Position numbers and translations under genes: made by a program. The notes below the pieces were generated by a model that was given only the letters and a program-made list of their open reading frames with translations, had not been told where the DNA came from and searched no databases. Source: Nocardia salmonicida NBRC 13393 (GTDB taxonomy: Bacteria; Actinomycetota; Actinomycetes; Mycobacteriales; Mycobacteriaceae). Taken from it: a DNA stretch of 64,000 nucleotides. This document shows, piece after piece, positions 29,555 to 37,944 of the stretch; position 1 is the stretch's first letter; each line of letters opens with the position of its first letter. The stretch is from positions 310,001-374,000 of the forward strand of contig NZ_BDBR01000004.1 in NCBI RefSeq assembly GCF_001613085.1, written 5' to 3'.

Positions 29555-29587
29555 GGGCAGAAGTGTCCCACGACAAGGTATTCGGGG

Positions 29588-30850
29588 CTATGCCTTCGCG
29601 GTCTGCCTGCGCGAACTCGCGGACGCTGCACAGCGACGCCGGGCGATCACCGAGGCGAAGGCGGCGGCGGCCACCAGGTCGGCGAGAACGAACACCCAGA
29701 TCCCGGTGCGGACGCCGAAGTGTTCGCCCAGCACGCCGCCGAGTAGCGCGCCCACCAGGTTGGCCGCGGTGGTGCCGGTGCCGAGCAGTGCCCCCACACG
29801 AGCGAAGTAGCGGTCACCCACGTCGGTGCCCATCACCGTGATCAGGGCGATGTTCATGATCGCGCCGAAGAACGTCGGCAGTGCGGTACTCGCGCACACG
29901 ATCAGCAGGGCGAGGGGCAACGATCCGGTAGTCAGGGGTAGCGCGAGCGCGCAGACCGCCGCGGCGAGAACGGTCGCTCGCAGCACTCGGTCGGCCGAGA
30001 TCCCGACAGCGAGGATGCGTGGTGCCGCGAGCGCGCCGAGAGCTGCGGACAAGGTGGCGGCAACGGCGGGAATACCGTACGCGGATACCGGGATTCGTAT
30101 GTCGTTGAGCAGGAACACCGCACGCATGGCAGCCACACCGCCGGACGCCGCGCCGCCGATCAGCAGATACAGCGCCAAAGCGGCCAGCACCTTCGAGTCG
30201 CGCAGCACACGTACCCCGTCGGCGAATTCGCGGGCGATGCCGCCTCGTTGAGCGGTCTCCCGGTGATCGGGTGTCGACAGGCCCGCGAGGCAGAAGGCGC
30301 TGAACAGATACGTCAGCACATCGCAGCCGAACATCACCGCGGCGCCGACGGCGGTGAGCAACGGCCCCGCCACCGAGGCCCCGGCCGAGCGCGCGAGCAG
30401 CGAATTCGATTGCAGCCGTGCTCGTGTGGTGCTCAGATCGCGCACACCGAGGGTGCTCAAGTGCGAAAAGTACAGTCCCGCTCGCGCAACCCCGGTCACC
30501 CCGAGCGTCAGGGACAGACCGATCAGGGTGGTCACGGTCAGTACGCGAGCGAACACCGCCACCGCACAGACCGTGATCGCCGAAGCCGCGATCAGATCGG
30601 CGACGATCAGCAACCTTCGTGGCCGGCTCACTCGGTCGAGCAGCACGCCGGCGAAAGGTCCGAGTACCAGTGGCGGCACCGCCGACGCGGCGACCACCAA
30701 TGACACCTCGCGCGGCCCTGCTCCGAGGACAGCGACAGCGGTAACGGAGACTGTGGTGCTGGTCAGCGCGCTTCCGAAGGTCGAGGCGACTTGGGCGACG
30801 GTGTAGCGCCGCAGATCCGAAATCTGTCGCGTCGAGAGTAGATCGCCCAT
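29588..30850 (-). CDS. MFS exporter (EntS-like), probable lanthipeptide exporter
   Basis: A 420-aa protein with about 12 hydrophobic helices. The TM2-TM3 loop reads GVLLDRVSRPRRLL, the MFS motif A of the MFS_3/EntS group. AAGGA lies upstream of the ATG at 30850. The gene lies directly downstream of three lanthipeptide precursor genes, separated only by a strong hairpin, and in the same orientation. It is therefore the likely exporter of the modified peptide or provides immunity. Class III clusters more often carry ABC transporters, so an MFS protein here is uncommon. Confidence 0.85.
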   Translation of the reverse strand: MGDLLSTRQISDLRRYTVAQVASTFGSALTSTTVSVTAVAVLGAGPREVSLVVAASAVPPLVLGPFAGVLLDRVSRPRRLLIVADLIAASAITVCAVAVFARVLTVTTLIGLSLTLGVTGVARAGLYFSHLSTLGVRDLSTTRARLQSNSLLARSAGASVAGPLLTAVGAAVMFGCDVLTYLFSAFCLAGLSTPDHRETAQRGGIAREFADGVRVLRDSKVLAALALYLLIGGAASGGVAAMRAVFLLNDIRIPVSAYGIPAVAATLSAALGALAAPRILAVGISADRVLRATVLAAAVCALALPLTTGSLPLALLIVCASTALPTFFGAIMNIALITVMGTDVGDRYFARVGALLGTGTTAANLVGALLGGVLGEHFGVRTGIWVFVLADLVAAAAFASVIARRRCAASASSRRQTAKA

Positions 30851-30881
30851 GGTCGGTTCCTTGCCGGATAGCGGATATTCG

Positions 30882-30913
30882 CTGGGCGCGGGCCTTGGAA
30901 GGCCCGCGCCCAG
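30882..30913 (-). terminator. Hairpin between the last precursor gene and the exporter gene
   Basis: Perfect 13-bp stem (30882-30894 with 30901-30913, arm CTGGGCGCGGGCC) and a 6-base loop, 17 bases after the lanA1 stop. There is no T-run on the minus strand, so it may be a partial attenuator or an mRNA-stabilising hairpin that raises precursor expression relative to the downstream genes. Confidence 0.7.
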
Positions 30914-30929
30914 TAGTTGTTTCGTGCCT

Positions 30930-31037
30930 CTACGCCTCGACGGCGTTGGTGCAGTTCTGCATGCTGAGGGTGCTCCAGCCGGCGTCCTCGCCGTCGTTCT
31001 TGGCGGTCTCGGCCTGCAGCTTCAGGATCTGGGTCAT
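30930..31037 (-). CDS. lanA1: Class III lanthipeptide precursor 1
   Basis: A 35-aa peptide with GGGAGGTG seven bases before the ATG. Residues 4-8 (ILKLQ) match the ILxLQ leader motif recognised by class III synthetases. The leader is acidic towards its end (NDGEDAG). The core contains WSTLSMQNCTNAVEA, in which Ser22, Ser25 and Cys29 form the Ser-x2-Ser-x3-Cys labionin motif; Thr23 and Thr30 could also be dehydrated. It is the most downstream of three paralogues and lies just before the exporter gene. Family motifs are established; the exact ring and leader cleavage site are inferred. Confidence 0.93.
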   Translation of the reverse strand: MTQILKLQAETAKNDGEDAGWSTLSMQNCTNAVEA

Positions 31038-31070
31038 GGTGTTCACCTCCCTTCGAATAACTGGTGCTCA

Positions 31071-31178
31071 CTACATTTCGTGAACATTGGTGCAGTTCTG
31101 GACACTCCAGGTGCTCCAGCCGCCGTCCTCGCCCTCGTTCTTGGCGGTCGCGGCTTGCAGCTTCAAGATCTCGACCAT
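31071..31178 (-). CDS. lanA2: Class III lanthipeptide precursor 2
   Basis: A 35-aa paralogue starting MVEILKLQAATAKN, again with the ILKLQ leader motif. GGGAGGTGATCACC precedes the ATG. The core is GWSTWSVQNCTNVHEM with Ser22-x2-Ser25-x3-Cys29. It differs from precursor 1 inside the ring (Leu24 to Trp, Met26 to Val) and in the C-terminal tail. It lies 33 bases upstream of precursor 1 and 41 bases downstream of precursor 3. Conservation of leader and ring Ser/Cys with variable ring and tail is what is expected of true precursors. Confidence 0.93.
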   Translation of the reverse strand: MVEILKLQAATAKNEGEDGGWSTWSVQNCTNVHEM

Positions 31179-31219
31179 GGTGATCACCTCCCTTCAGGTG
31201 TATTCGGATCGTCCGGGGC

Positions 31220-31330
31220 TCACTGCATTTCGTGGCCGTTGGTGCAGTTGGCCATGCTGAGGGTGCTCCAGCCGGCGTCTTCGCCGTCGTTCTTGGCGGT
31301 CTCGGCCTGCAGCTTCAGGATCTGGATCAT
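31220..31330 (-). CDS. lanA3: Class III lanthipeptide precursor 3
   Basis: A 36-aa paralogue starting MIQILKLQAETAKN, with GAGGAGGTG upstream of the ATG. The core GWSTLSMANCTNGHEMQ keeps Ser22, Ser25 and Cys29. It is closest to precursor 1 (one change inside the ring, Gln27 to Ala) and shares the HEM tail with precursor 2. It lies 50 bases after the lanKC stop, so it is the first of the three to be transcribed. Confidence 0.93.
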   Translation of the reverse strand: MIQILKLQAETAKNDGEDAGWSTLSMANCTNGHEMQ

Positions 31331-31380
31331 GATGTTTCACCTCCTCTGGGATGTGGTGGGGTGTGTGGTCCGGTGGTCGT

Positions 31381-33942
31381 CTACCGCTCGACGGGCTGGG
31401 CTACTGGTGCAGGCACGGCCGCGTCGAGGGTGAACAACGGATCAGGGAAGCCGGTCAGGGCGTGGTGCAGGGCCAGTAGGACACCCGCCGATCCGGTCGC
31501 CAGGTCGGCACTGAGTCGTTGACCGTGTCCGCCGAGCCAGCGCACGCCGGTCTCACCGGGAATCGCGTATTTGAACAGTGCGGTCAATCGCGACCCCGCA
31601 CCGGCCGGGAGGTCGGCTCGAATTGCGGAATCCGCTTGTACCAGAGCCATTCCCGCTTGCCCATGGAAGAGTCCAGGAGCAGCCGTGAATCGGATACTCA
31701 GCGCTCGCAGGCAACCGCGAAAGCTGTCCGCCAGCTCCGGCTCGTCGTAGTTGTTCAGATACCGAGCGAGCACCTGCGCATAGCCTGCGCTCCCGGATGC
31801 GAGGTAGGGCATCACGCGGAGGTCGCGCTGCGAGGCGCGAAAACCCAGGGCGTCCACCGGGATCGGCTCAGCATGGACGAGTTCCTCGCGCAGCAGCCGC
31901 AGGCCGCGCTCGAAGTGGTGCTGCTCGCCGGTGAACGCGGCCAGATAGTACAGCGCCAACGCGACACCGGGGCGGCCGTGCACCAGCCCGGAAGCATTGT
32001 CGGCGCCCAGCAGGGGAACCAGATCCTCGGGCAACCCGCTGAGCAGTCGGTGGGCGTGTTCGAGGTGGGCGAAGTCGCCGGTCCGATGGTGAAATGCCAA
32101 GTGCGCCATGGCAACACCGGCCGCACCTCCGCCCCAGGTGGCAGATTCGGTACTCAATCGATGCTCGCTCGCGGCAGCGAGCAAGGTCAAGCCTGCCTCG
32201 CGTTCACCGAGATCGTCGAGGACCCAGGCGATTCCGGCATTGCCGAACAGCAGGCCGGGGCAGGTGTCGCCGCGGGCGGCCAGGGATTCATCGCGTAATC
32301 GCGTGACCACCGCCGGGTCGATGGCGCATCCCGCCAGTCGCAATGCGTGCAGCACGCCTGCCGTACCGTGGGCGATACCGCGCGTATTGGTCCTGTGTCC
32401 CTCCGGCCCGAAGGGATACGGATCGGACGTCTGAACCAGCGCATCAGCGGTGCGGTCGCGCAGCCAGTGCAGCGCGGCAACGGGGTCGGCCCGTACAGCA
32501 CCCGGATCCGGCAGACTCGGCCCGTGTTCGCTGCCCCGATAGCGCACTACCGCGTCCCACAGCTGCCGCGGTGGTGCCGCCAGTTCAGTGAGATCGGCGA
32601 GGAGATGGTCCAAGCACTGCGGTGACCGCTCGGCCACTTCGTGCATCGGGAAGATGAGCATCTGCGCGAGCGCGGCCAGCCCGTAGGAATCGACATAGCG
32701 TGGGTCGGCCTTCGAGCGCCCCGCGGTCGTTCGCAACTCCGGCGGGATGAAGCCCGGGGTGGACAGGAGTCCGAGTGGATGGTCCAGTCGCTGAACAGCT
32801 TCCACGTCGATCAGCCGCACGGTGTCGTCGTCGGCGACGAGCACGTTGCCCGGGCTGATGTCGACGAAGGCGTAGCCGAGCCGGTGCAAGGTGGCGATCT
32901 GCGCGGTGACCTGGTCGAGGATATGGCGGCACCGCTGGTAGTAGTCGGCGATCGTCGTCGCGTTCGCGCCCGCGTGGATCAGCGGTGTCGTGGCGACCAT
33001 CCAGCTGGTGAGCGTGCGGCCCGGCACGAACTCGGTGACGAGGTAGGTGTGCTCCCACTCGGTGAACAACTCGACAGGTCGCGGCGCCAGTCCGGGCGCC
33101 GCCGCGTGCAGCGCGCGCAACGTCAGGTACTCCTGCTCGAGACGTCGCCGCGCATCCTGCACGCCGACGTAGCCGTTGTGGCCGCGGGCCTCCTTGACGA
33201 AACAGGCTGCCCCCTCCAGATCACGGGCCCGATAGGCGCCGCCCGCATTGCTGTGGCGCAGCACCGCCTCGAAGGTGTAACCGTGAAAGCTGACCTCGGA
33301 CTCCTCGTCGAGCGGCTCCGGCGACGACGCGAACGGATCCACCACCCCGGCAGGCAAAAAGAATTCGGGACGTCGCTCGTCGGGGACCTCCGTACCGTCG
33401 ACACCCCGCAACGTGGGCAACTTGGAACCGTCGGCCTGCAGTCGATAGCTCGGGCGGAACGCACCGAACCGATAGGACACACACTGTGAGCTCCCGAACC
33501 GGCGGTCGGTCAGCACATACGGTCCGGCGATGCCGGCGAGTTCCCGCTCCAGCCGCACCAGCACCTCGTGCGCACACTGCGGTGTCGGCGGATAGAGCGC
33601 ACAGAATTTCCCGCTCTGCACCCGACTGCCGTGCTTGCTGTGCAACCACCCGAAGAAGGTCCGCCCGGTCAGATGCTTGAACGGCACCCCGAGCTCGCCA
33701 CACACACCCGCGACGACGTCCAACACCAGATGGGTGTTGTCCAGCGAACTGGAGACATGAACCTTCCAGCCCTGATCAGGCAGTACAACCTCGGGCGGCA
33801 TCCAATAGGTCCACACCCCCGATTCCCCCCGCGCCCACCCAGCCGGTGGCACTGTGGGGGCATATCGCCGACCAGGATCGGTGCGCTCGACGGGCTGGAA
33901 GTAGTCGGGGTCGGCGAGCAAGAACGCGGCGTCGTGAAGCAT
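31381..33942 (-). CDS. lanKC: Class III lanthipeptide synthetase LanKC (lyase-kinase-cyclase)
   Basis: The 853-aa protein starts at the ATG 33942, where MLHDAAFLLADPDYF begins the family-like N-terminus; the frame extends 25 codons upstream. Residues 1-200 form the phospho-Ser/Thr lyase domain with the SKHGSRVQSGKFCALYP segment. Residues about 230-450 form the kinase domain: Lys in CFVKEARG, the catalytic loop FVDISPGNVL, and the metal site LIDVEA. Residues about 490-830 form a LanC-like cyclase domain without the zinc ligands: the CHG motif is replaced by FHG. That separates it from class IV LanL and supports class III. It phosphorylates, dehydrates and cyclises the three precursors just downstream. 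Confidence 0.95.
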   Translation of the reverse strand: MLHDAAFLLADPDYFQPVERTDPGRRYAPTVPPAGWARGESGVWTYWMPPEVVLPDQGWKVHVSSSLDNTHLVLDVVAGVCGELGVPFKHLTGRTFFGWLHSKHGSRVQSGKFCALYPPTPQCAHEVLVRLERELAGIAGPYVLTDRRFGSSQCVSYRFGAFRPSYRLQADGSKLPTLRGVDGTEVPDERRPEFFLPAGVVDPFASSPEPLDEESEVSFHGYTFEAVLRHSNAGGAYRARDLEGAACFVKEARGHNGYVGVQDARRRLEQEYLTLRALHAAAPGLAPRPVELFTEWEHTYLVTEFVPGRTLTSWMVATTPLIHAGANATTIADYYQRCRHILDQVTAQIATLHRLGYAFVDISPGNVLVADDDTVRLIDVEAVQRLDHPLGLLSTPGFIPPELRTTAGRSKADPRYVDSYGLAALAQMLIFPMHEVAERSPQCLDHLLADLTELAAPPRQLWDAVVRYRGSEHGPSLPDPGAVRADPVAALHWLRDRTADALVQTSDPYPFGPEGHRTNTRGIAHGTAGVLHALRLAGCAIDPAVVTRLRDESLAARGDTCPGLLFGNAGIAWVLDDLGEREAGLTLLAAASEHRLSTESATWGGGAAGVAMAHLAFHHRTGDFAHLEHAHRLLSGLPEDLVPLLGADNASGLVHGRPGVALALYYLAAFTGEQHHFERGLRLLREELVHAEPIPVDALGFRASQRDLRVMPYLASGSAGYAQVLARYLNNYDEPELADSFRGCLRALSIRFTAAPGLFHGQAGMALVQADSAIRADLPAGAGSRLTALFKYAIPGETGVRWLGGHGQRLSADLATGSAGVLLALHHALTGFPDPLFTLDAAVPAPVAQPVER

Positions 33943-34459
33943 TGCGGTCCAACCCTTCTCAGGTAGTGAAGCCGTTCGTCGGTCGATCGAACGAACTCCA
34001 GAATGACCGCCGCACACCTCTCGCCGAATCAGTGCTCAGTCGCGGATTTCCCCTACCGCCCCACGATGACCACCCTCATCGCCCTGCGGTAGACGGCGCC
34101 CTCGCGCGGATCGAAGCGCGGTGGCTACTTCACGGTCAGGGACAGCTCGACCCGACCGTGGCTGTGGTGGCCGCACTGCAGGGAGTGGCACGGAGACGCT
34201 GGCCGTGCGCATCCGCGCTGCCGAACTTCGACGAGTGCCGCGAACTGCTCACGACCATATCGGGCAGAACACGCCAAGTTTCCGGGCACAGAAGGCCCTC
34301 CACCCGAGGTCAGAGTGGTTTTCTGTCGGGTTGACGGGATTTTGACAGGCCACCACCTGTCGCGGGTTCCAGTTGTCCGGAGATCCGGGCTGAACATGGT
34401 GTAGAGATGCGGTACCAGCCGATAACCAAAAAGGAGACATTCAACTGCTCCTTCCTCAG
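33943..34459. other. Intergenic region upstream of the lanthipeptide operon
   Basis: About 517 bases without a convincing gene. It must contain the lanKC promoter. One inverted repeat stands out (34344-34361, listed separately). Frames through it look like shadows. Confidence 0.5.
34344..34361. promoter_or_regulatory. Inverted repeat upstream of lanKC
   Basis: GACAGG-CCACCA-CCTGTC, perfect 6-bp arms with a 6-base spacer, about 400 bases before the lanKC start. It could be a site for the operon's response regulator or a hairpin after the HEPN-like gene; neither is proven. Confidence 0.3.
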
Positions 34460-35111
34460 TTAGAGCTCCGCATCTGAATCAGCTTCGGGCTCTCCTGTGT
34501 CTTCCGGCGGCCTTCGCCCATCAACTTGTTGAACGAGGTGTGTTGTAAGGTCAGCCAGCCGATCTGTCGCATTCTCGACATCGGCGAGCGAGTAAGAATT
34601 TTCTTGGCCGTGCACAATACGATTCCACATCGCAGGAATTGTCCGCAATTCACTCATCGTTTCAATATCGAGAATCCCGGAACACTCCAACGTCTCCCGA
34701 AACTGCGAATAGCGGCGCTATCTGGATTCAGCTCTCTTTCCAGAATTCCCAGCTTACCGAGCAGATATGTCGTCAGCTCGTAAAGGTTTACGCCTTCTGA
34801 AGATTTTCAAGCGCGATCTCCGCAGAGATCGCCAATCCATTTAGTTGATCCAACAGAGCGTACTCTTCGCCCGAAAAATCGCCATCCAGAGGTTTGTAAA
34901 CCAGATCATACTCAACCTCTGACCAAGGGGCCAGGTGCGATATGCGTTGGGGCGCAAGAAATTGCACACGGGGCCGCGACGGCGATTGCAGAACTATCGG
35001 GAGAGCATCCTCACGCCGTCGTCGCGCGATTACGCAAGCAACTACATGAAACAGGGCGAAGAGGTTCAACTGTCGAACAAGGAGAGCGTAGAGGCCAAAA
35101 TTGCTCAGCAT
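34460..35111 (-). pseudogene. HEPN-like membrane-anchored protein, frameshifted
   Basis: Three overlapping reading frames join into one plausible protein. Frame 1 (35111 to 34788) has a hydrophobic N-terminus (FGLYALLVRQLNLFALFHVV), then PSRPRVQFLAPQ, ending in EIALENLQ. Frame 2 continues with GVNLYELTTYLLGKLGILE and ends near residues AAIRSF at about 34715. Frame 3 (34713 to 34460) continues RETLECSGILDIETM and contains MWNRIVHG, which resembles the HEPN (R-x4-6-H) motif region, here degenerate. Two single-base shifts within 100 bases suggest decay or sequencing errors. GC content is clearly lower than the neighbours, a sign of transfer. HEPN assignment is tentative. Confidence 0.5.
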
Positions 35112-35334
35112 GCGAGCGATCCCTCGATGCGGCAGAGTCGGATAGACACTGCAGTGCAATCCAGTTGACAGGAGTCGACAACCGCTGTCCCGCACTTGCA
35201 TTGATTCGCAAACTTGTTGAAGCCGAGTTCGTTTTGTGGAAGTTCCAGACAGAACTCGTCGTTACCTACCAGAACCTGTTAGGAGCCCTGAGCCCGACCC
35301 GCGTCGACCTTCAACCGGCTGCATGCGCAGTCGG

Positions 35335-35925
35335 CTACGGTGCGGCCGTTGCCTCGCTGACGAGGATCGTGGCGACGCGGCCCGCGTAGTCGATGACTGC
35401 GGCCGGGTCGTCTCCCGCGTCGACCCGGCGCACGCACGCGTCGACCAGCGCCTGTAGCGACGCCGTCACCAAGGCGGGATTCGTCACCGCCGCTGCGGAC
35501 AGCTCCACGCGCAGGAGGTCGGCCAGTTCGGTGTGCAGTGCGATCACCCTCGCCCGCGCGGTCGCCGAGAGATTCATCCGCGAGAGCGCGGTGCGCCAGG
35601 CATGATCCCCGTCGACGGCCTGCTCGACGTTGGCGCGCACATACGCCACCACACCTGCGGCCGGTGTCGGCGCGGCCTCGACCGCGTCGCGGACCGCGCC
35701 CGTCCAACGCGGAAAGCCGCGAGTGGCCACCATCTCGATCAGATCGTCGATCGAGTCGACGTAGCGGTAGATGCTGTTGCGGGCGATTCCCGCGCGGGCC
35801 GCCACCGCCCCGGCGGTCAGGGTGGTGCCGCCGTCCTGGGTCAGGAGGAATTCGGCGCTGTCGATCAGCGCCGCGAGTACTTGGGCGCGATGCGCGCGGA
35901 CGCTGTCCGCATTGATCTTGGGCAT
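35335..35925 (-). CDS. TetR-family transcriptional regulator
   Basis: The 196-aa protein starts at the ATG 35925 (MPKINADSVRAHRAQVLAAL); upstream codons in frame look like 5' UTR. The helix-turn-helix reads TAGAVAARAGIARNSIYRYV with DSIDDLIEMV after it (about residues 35-70). It is divergent from the DUF420 gene across an inverted repeat at 35997-36011 and so probably represses that gene and itself. Confidence 0.9.
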   Translation of the reverse strand: MPKINADSVRAHRAQVLAALIDSAEFLLTQDGGTTLTAGAVAARAGIARNSIYRYVDSIDDLIEMVATRGFPRWTGAVRDAVEAAPTPAAGVVAYVRANVEQAVDGDHAWRTALSRMNLSATARARVIALHTELADLLRVELSAAAVTNPALVTASLQALVDACVRRVDAGDDPAAVIDYAGRVATILVSEATAAP

Positions 35926-35996
35926 GGACTTCGGCTGCTTCCTTTCCCCGTGTCTGTTCCAGTTCGGGTGCGTGCTAACGTGCCGTCGAGCTCTTA

Positions 35997-36011
35997 GAGA
36001 CACCATGTCTC
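35997..36011. promoter_or_regulatory. Probable TetR operator between tetR and the DUF420 gene
   Basis: GAGACA-CCA-TGTCTC, perfect 6-bp arms, extended to TTAGAGACA...TGTCTCCAA. It lies midway in the 158-base divergent gap, the normal place for a TetR operator. Confidence 0.55.
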
Positions 36012-36083
36012 CAAGATGGGTTCGTGTGCGGCCCGAACCTGGTCAGATCTGCGTCGCGCACCCGACGACACGGAGTTACTTCG

Positions 36084-36572
36084 ATGAACGACTTTAGTGG
36101 GATCGACGGCTTCCTCGGCACGAGGGCATCGTTCTCGATGGACATGATGGTGACGTTGATGGTGCTGGTGGTGCTCGCCCTCGGATGGAGTGTGTACCAG
36201 GTCAAGGTCGGCCGGCGGTTCCGGCTGCACCGCGGGGTCCAGCTCGGGCTGGGTGTCGCGCTGCTGGTTGCCGTCGTGCTGTTCGAGCTGGATGTGCGCT
36301 TCAATGGCTGGCAGGAGCGCTCCGCGGGAGTCGTGGGCGGCACGGCATCCACCGCGGTGTGGATATCGCTGGTGATCCACCTGGTGTTCGCGGTCACCTC
36401 GGTGCTGTTGTGGCCGGTGGTGATCGTGCGGGCGGTGCGCAATTTCGGCAATCCGCCGCACCCGGGCGCGCACGCCGTGTGGCACCGGCGGTGGGCCGAG
36501 GTCGCGGCGATCGACATGACCTCGACCGCGGTGTCCTGCTGGGTCTTCTACTGGCTCGCGTTCGTCGCCTGA
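36084..36572 (+). CDS. DUF420-like four-helix membrane protein
   Basis: The 162-aa protein starts at ATG 36084 with GGAG eight bases upstream. Four hydrophobic helices are clear (about residues 20-40, 52-70, 92-113 and 136-160), with charged loops containing FRLHRGVQ and HPGAHAVWHRRWAE. The pattern and His residues at helix ends fit the DUF420/YozB family, some members of which are linked to heme-copper oxidase genes. Function is unknown. It is controlled, by inference, by the divergent TetR. Confidence 0.75.
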   Translation: MNDFSGIDGFLGTRASFSMDMMVTLMVLVVLALGWSVYQVKVGRRFRLHRGVQLGLGVALLVAVVLFELDVRFNGWQERSAGVVGGTASTAVWISLVIHLVFAVTSVLLWPVVIVRAVRNFGNPPHPGAHAVWHRRWAEVAAIDMTSTAVSCWVFYWLAFVA

Positions 36573-36839
36573 CCGGCAGCGGAAGTTCGTACTTACCTGC
36601 GGACCTACGTGCGAGCCGATCCCTCATTGGCGGTCAACCTCGCGCGTCTCCAGGCCCGAGGCAGCCTGGCCGCATACATCGACCCGATGTCGAATATATT
36701 GTCGCGCAACGACTTGTTCGCCAATGCCCTGACCTGCATTGATGACATCGGATCGATACCGGCGACTCCCGGTGCCTGTTACACGCACGCGGCACCGACC
36801 CCAGTGGAGGCTCCTACCAGCTGTCACTGACCGACAGCA

Positions 36840-37600
36840 ATCGCCTCCAAGCACAAGCGGCCATGGCCGCTGATGCACCGAAAGCGTTGGCCGCCATCGC
36901 TTCTGCCCGAGCCACCAACATTCAAGCGTGGCTTCGGATTTCACTCGTTGTGGTCGTTCATCGATCACGGACCCGCCGGCACCGGTGAACCGGCAGCGCC
37001 GATGCTGCGCCCGGGAAACGCCGGCTCCAATACCCGGCCGATCATAAGCAGGTCCTGCATGAGGCCCTCGCACGGCTGCCAAGCCACTATCCTGGCGAGT
37101 CGGGCGCAATGTGTTGGTGCGCACCGATTCCGGTGGCGGCACCCACGAGTTCCTCGACTACTGCCACCGCCGCCGGCTGCAGTACTCGATCGGATTCACC
37201 CTCACCGACGACATCGTCACCGCCATGGACACCCACCTGAAAGTCTCCGATTGGACCCCGGCCTACGACGCCGACAGCCAAGTTCGTGACGGGGCATGGG
37301 TCGTGGAGGTCACCGGCATCACCTCGCTGCCGGGTTGGCCTGCGGGTATGCGGTTGATAGTCAGGAAAGACACCAACTCCACCCGCGGTCAGCTCCCCGA
37401 CCTGGAATTACGACACCGCCAACGGGCCCGCTGCGAAGACCGGATCCGCAACGCGAAAGACACCGGCCTGCGCAATCTTCCGTTCCACGGATTCGACGCC
37501 AACCGGATCTGGCTCGGGTTGGTCGCGCTCGCGATGGATCTGACCGCGTGTTGCCGAACTTTGGCCCTGCACGATCATCGGGCTCGTCGCTCGTGGAACC
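36840..37600 (+). pseudogene. IS1380-family transposase remnant
   Basis: Fragments in different frames match an IS1380 transposase: PTFKRGFGFHSLWSF with GPAGTGEP and MLRPGNAGSNT (36910-37035), then VLVRTDSGGGTHEFLDYC and YSIGFTLTDDIVTAMD (37111-37230), then AWVVEVTGITSLPGWPAGMR and a jump to QLPDLELRHRQRARCEDRI, where the intervening segment is missing. It ends near RIWLGLVALAMDLTACC. The N-terminus is not intact. Frameshifts and the internal deletion make it inactive. No terminal repeats were identified. Confidence 0.8.
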
Positions 37601-37944
37601 CAGCAGCGAGCCCGCTGCGCGGGCCGTCTGCCCTGCCTCGACCCGGAATCCTACGATCGAATCGGCAATCCGAAACCCGTCAGACCGACACGTCAGCCCG
37701 ACGAAAGATCGAGGTGTGCAGCGACGGTGGCGGAAGCGGCCCCACAGAATCCCACACTTTTGGCCGGAAGCAATGGGAATTCATGCGGATCGTTGAGGAG
37801 AATTGTTTCGCGAAAGATCCGGGTATTGGGCACTATTGGCTCTGATGGGTAGGGTCTGGACAACCGGAACCCGCGGGGCGGAAATGCAGCTTGGGATTTT
37901 CGCCTGTGTCCCTGTTTGTGGTGCGGAGGAAGACAATATTGATC

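Noticed and set aside
30849..31522. Plus-strand frames across the three precursor genes
   Set aside because: They read the complement of the repeated precursors, which explains their internal repeats; the minus strand has the ribosome binding sites and the leader motifs.
31381..33942. Class IV (LanL) assignment for the synthetase
   Set aside because: The cyclase-like domain lacks the Cys/Cys-His zinc ligands (FHG in place of CHG), and the precursors have the class III ILxLQ motif and labionin spacing.
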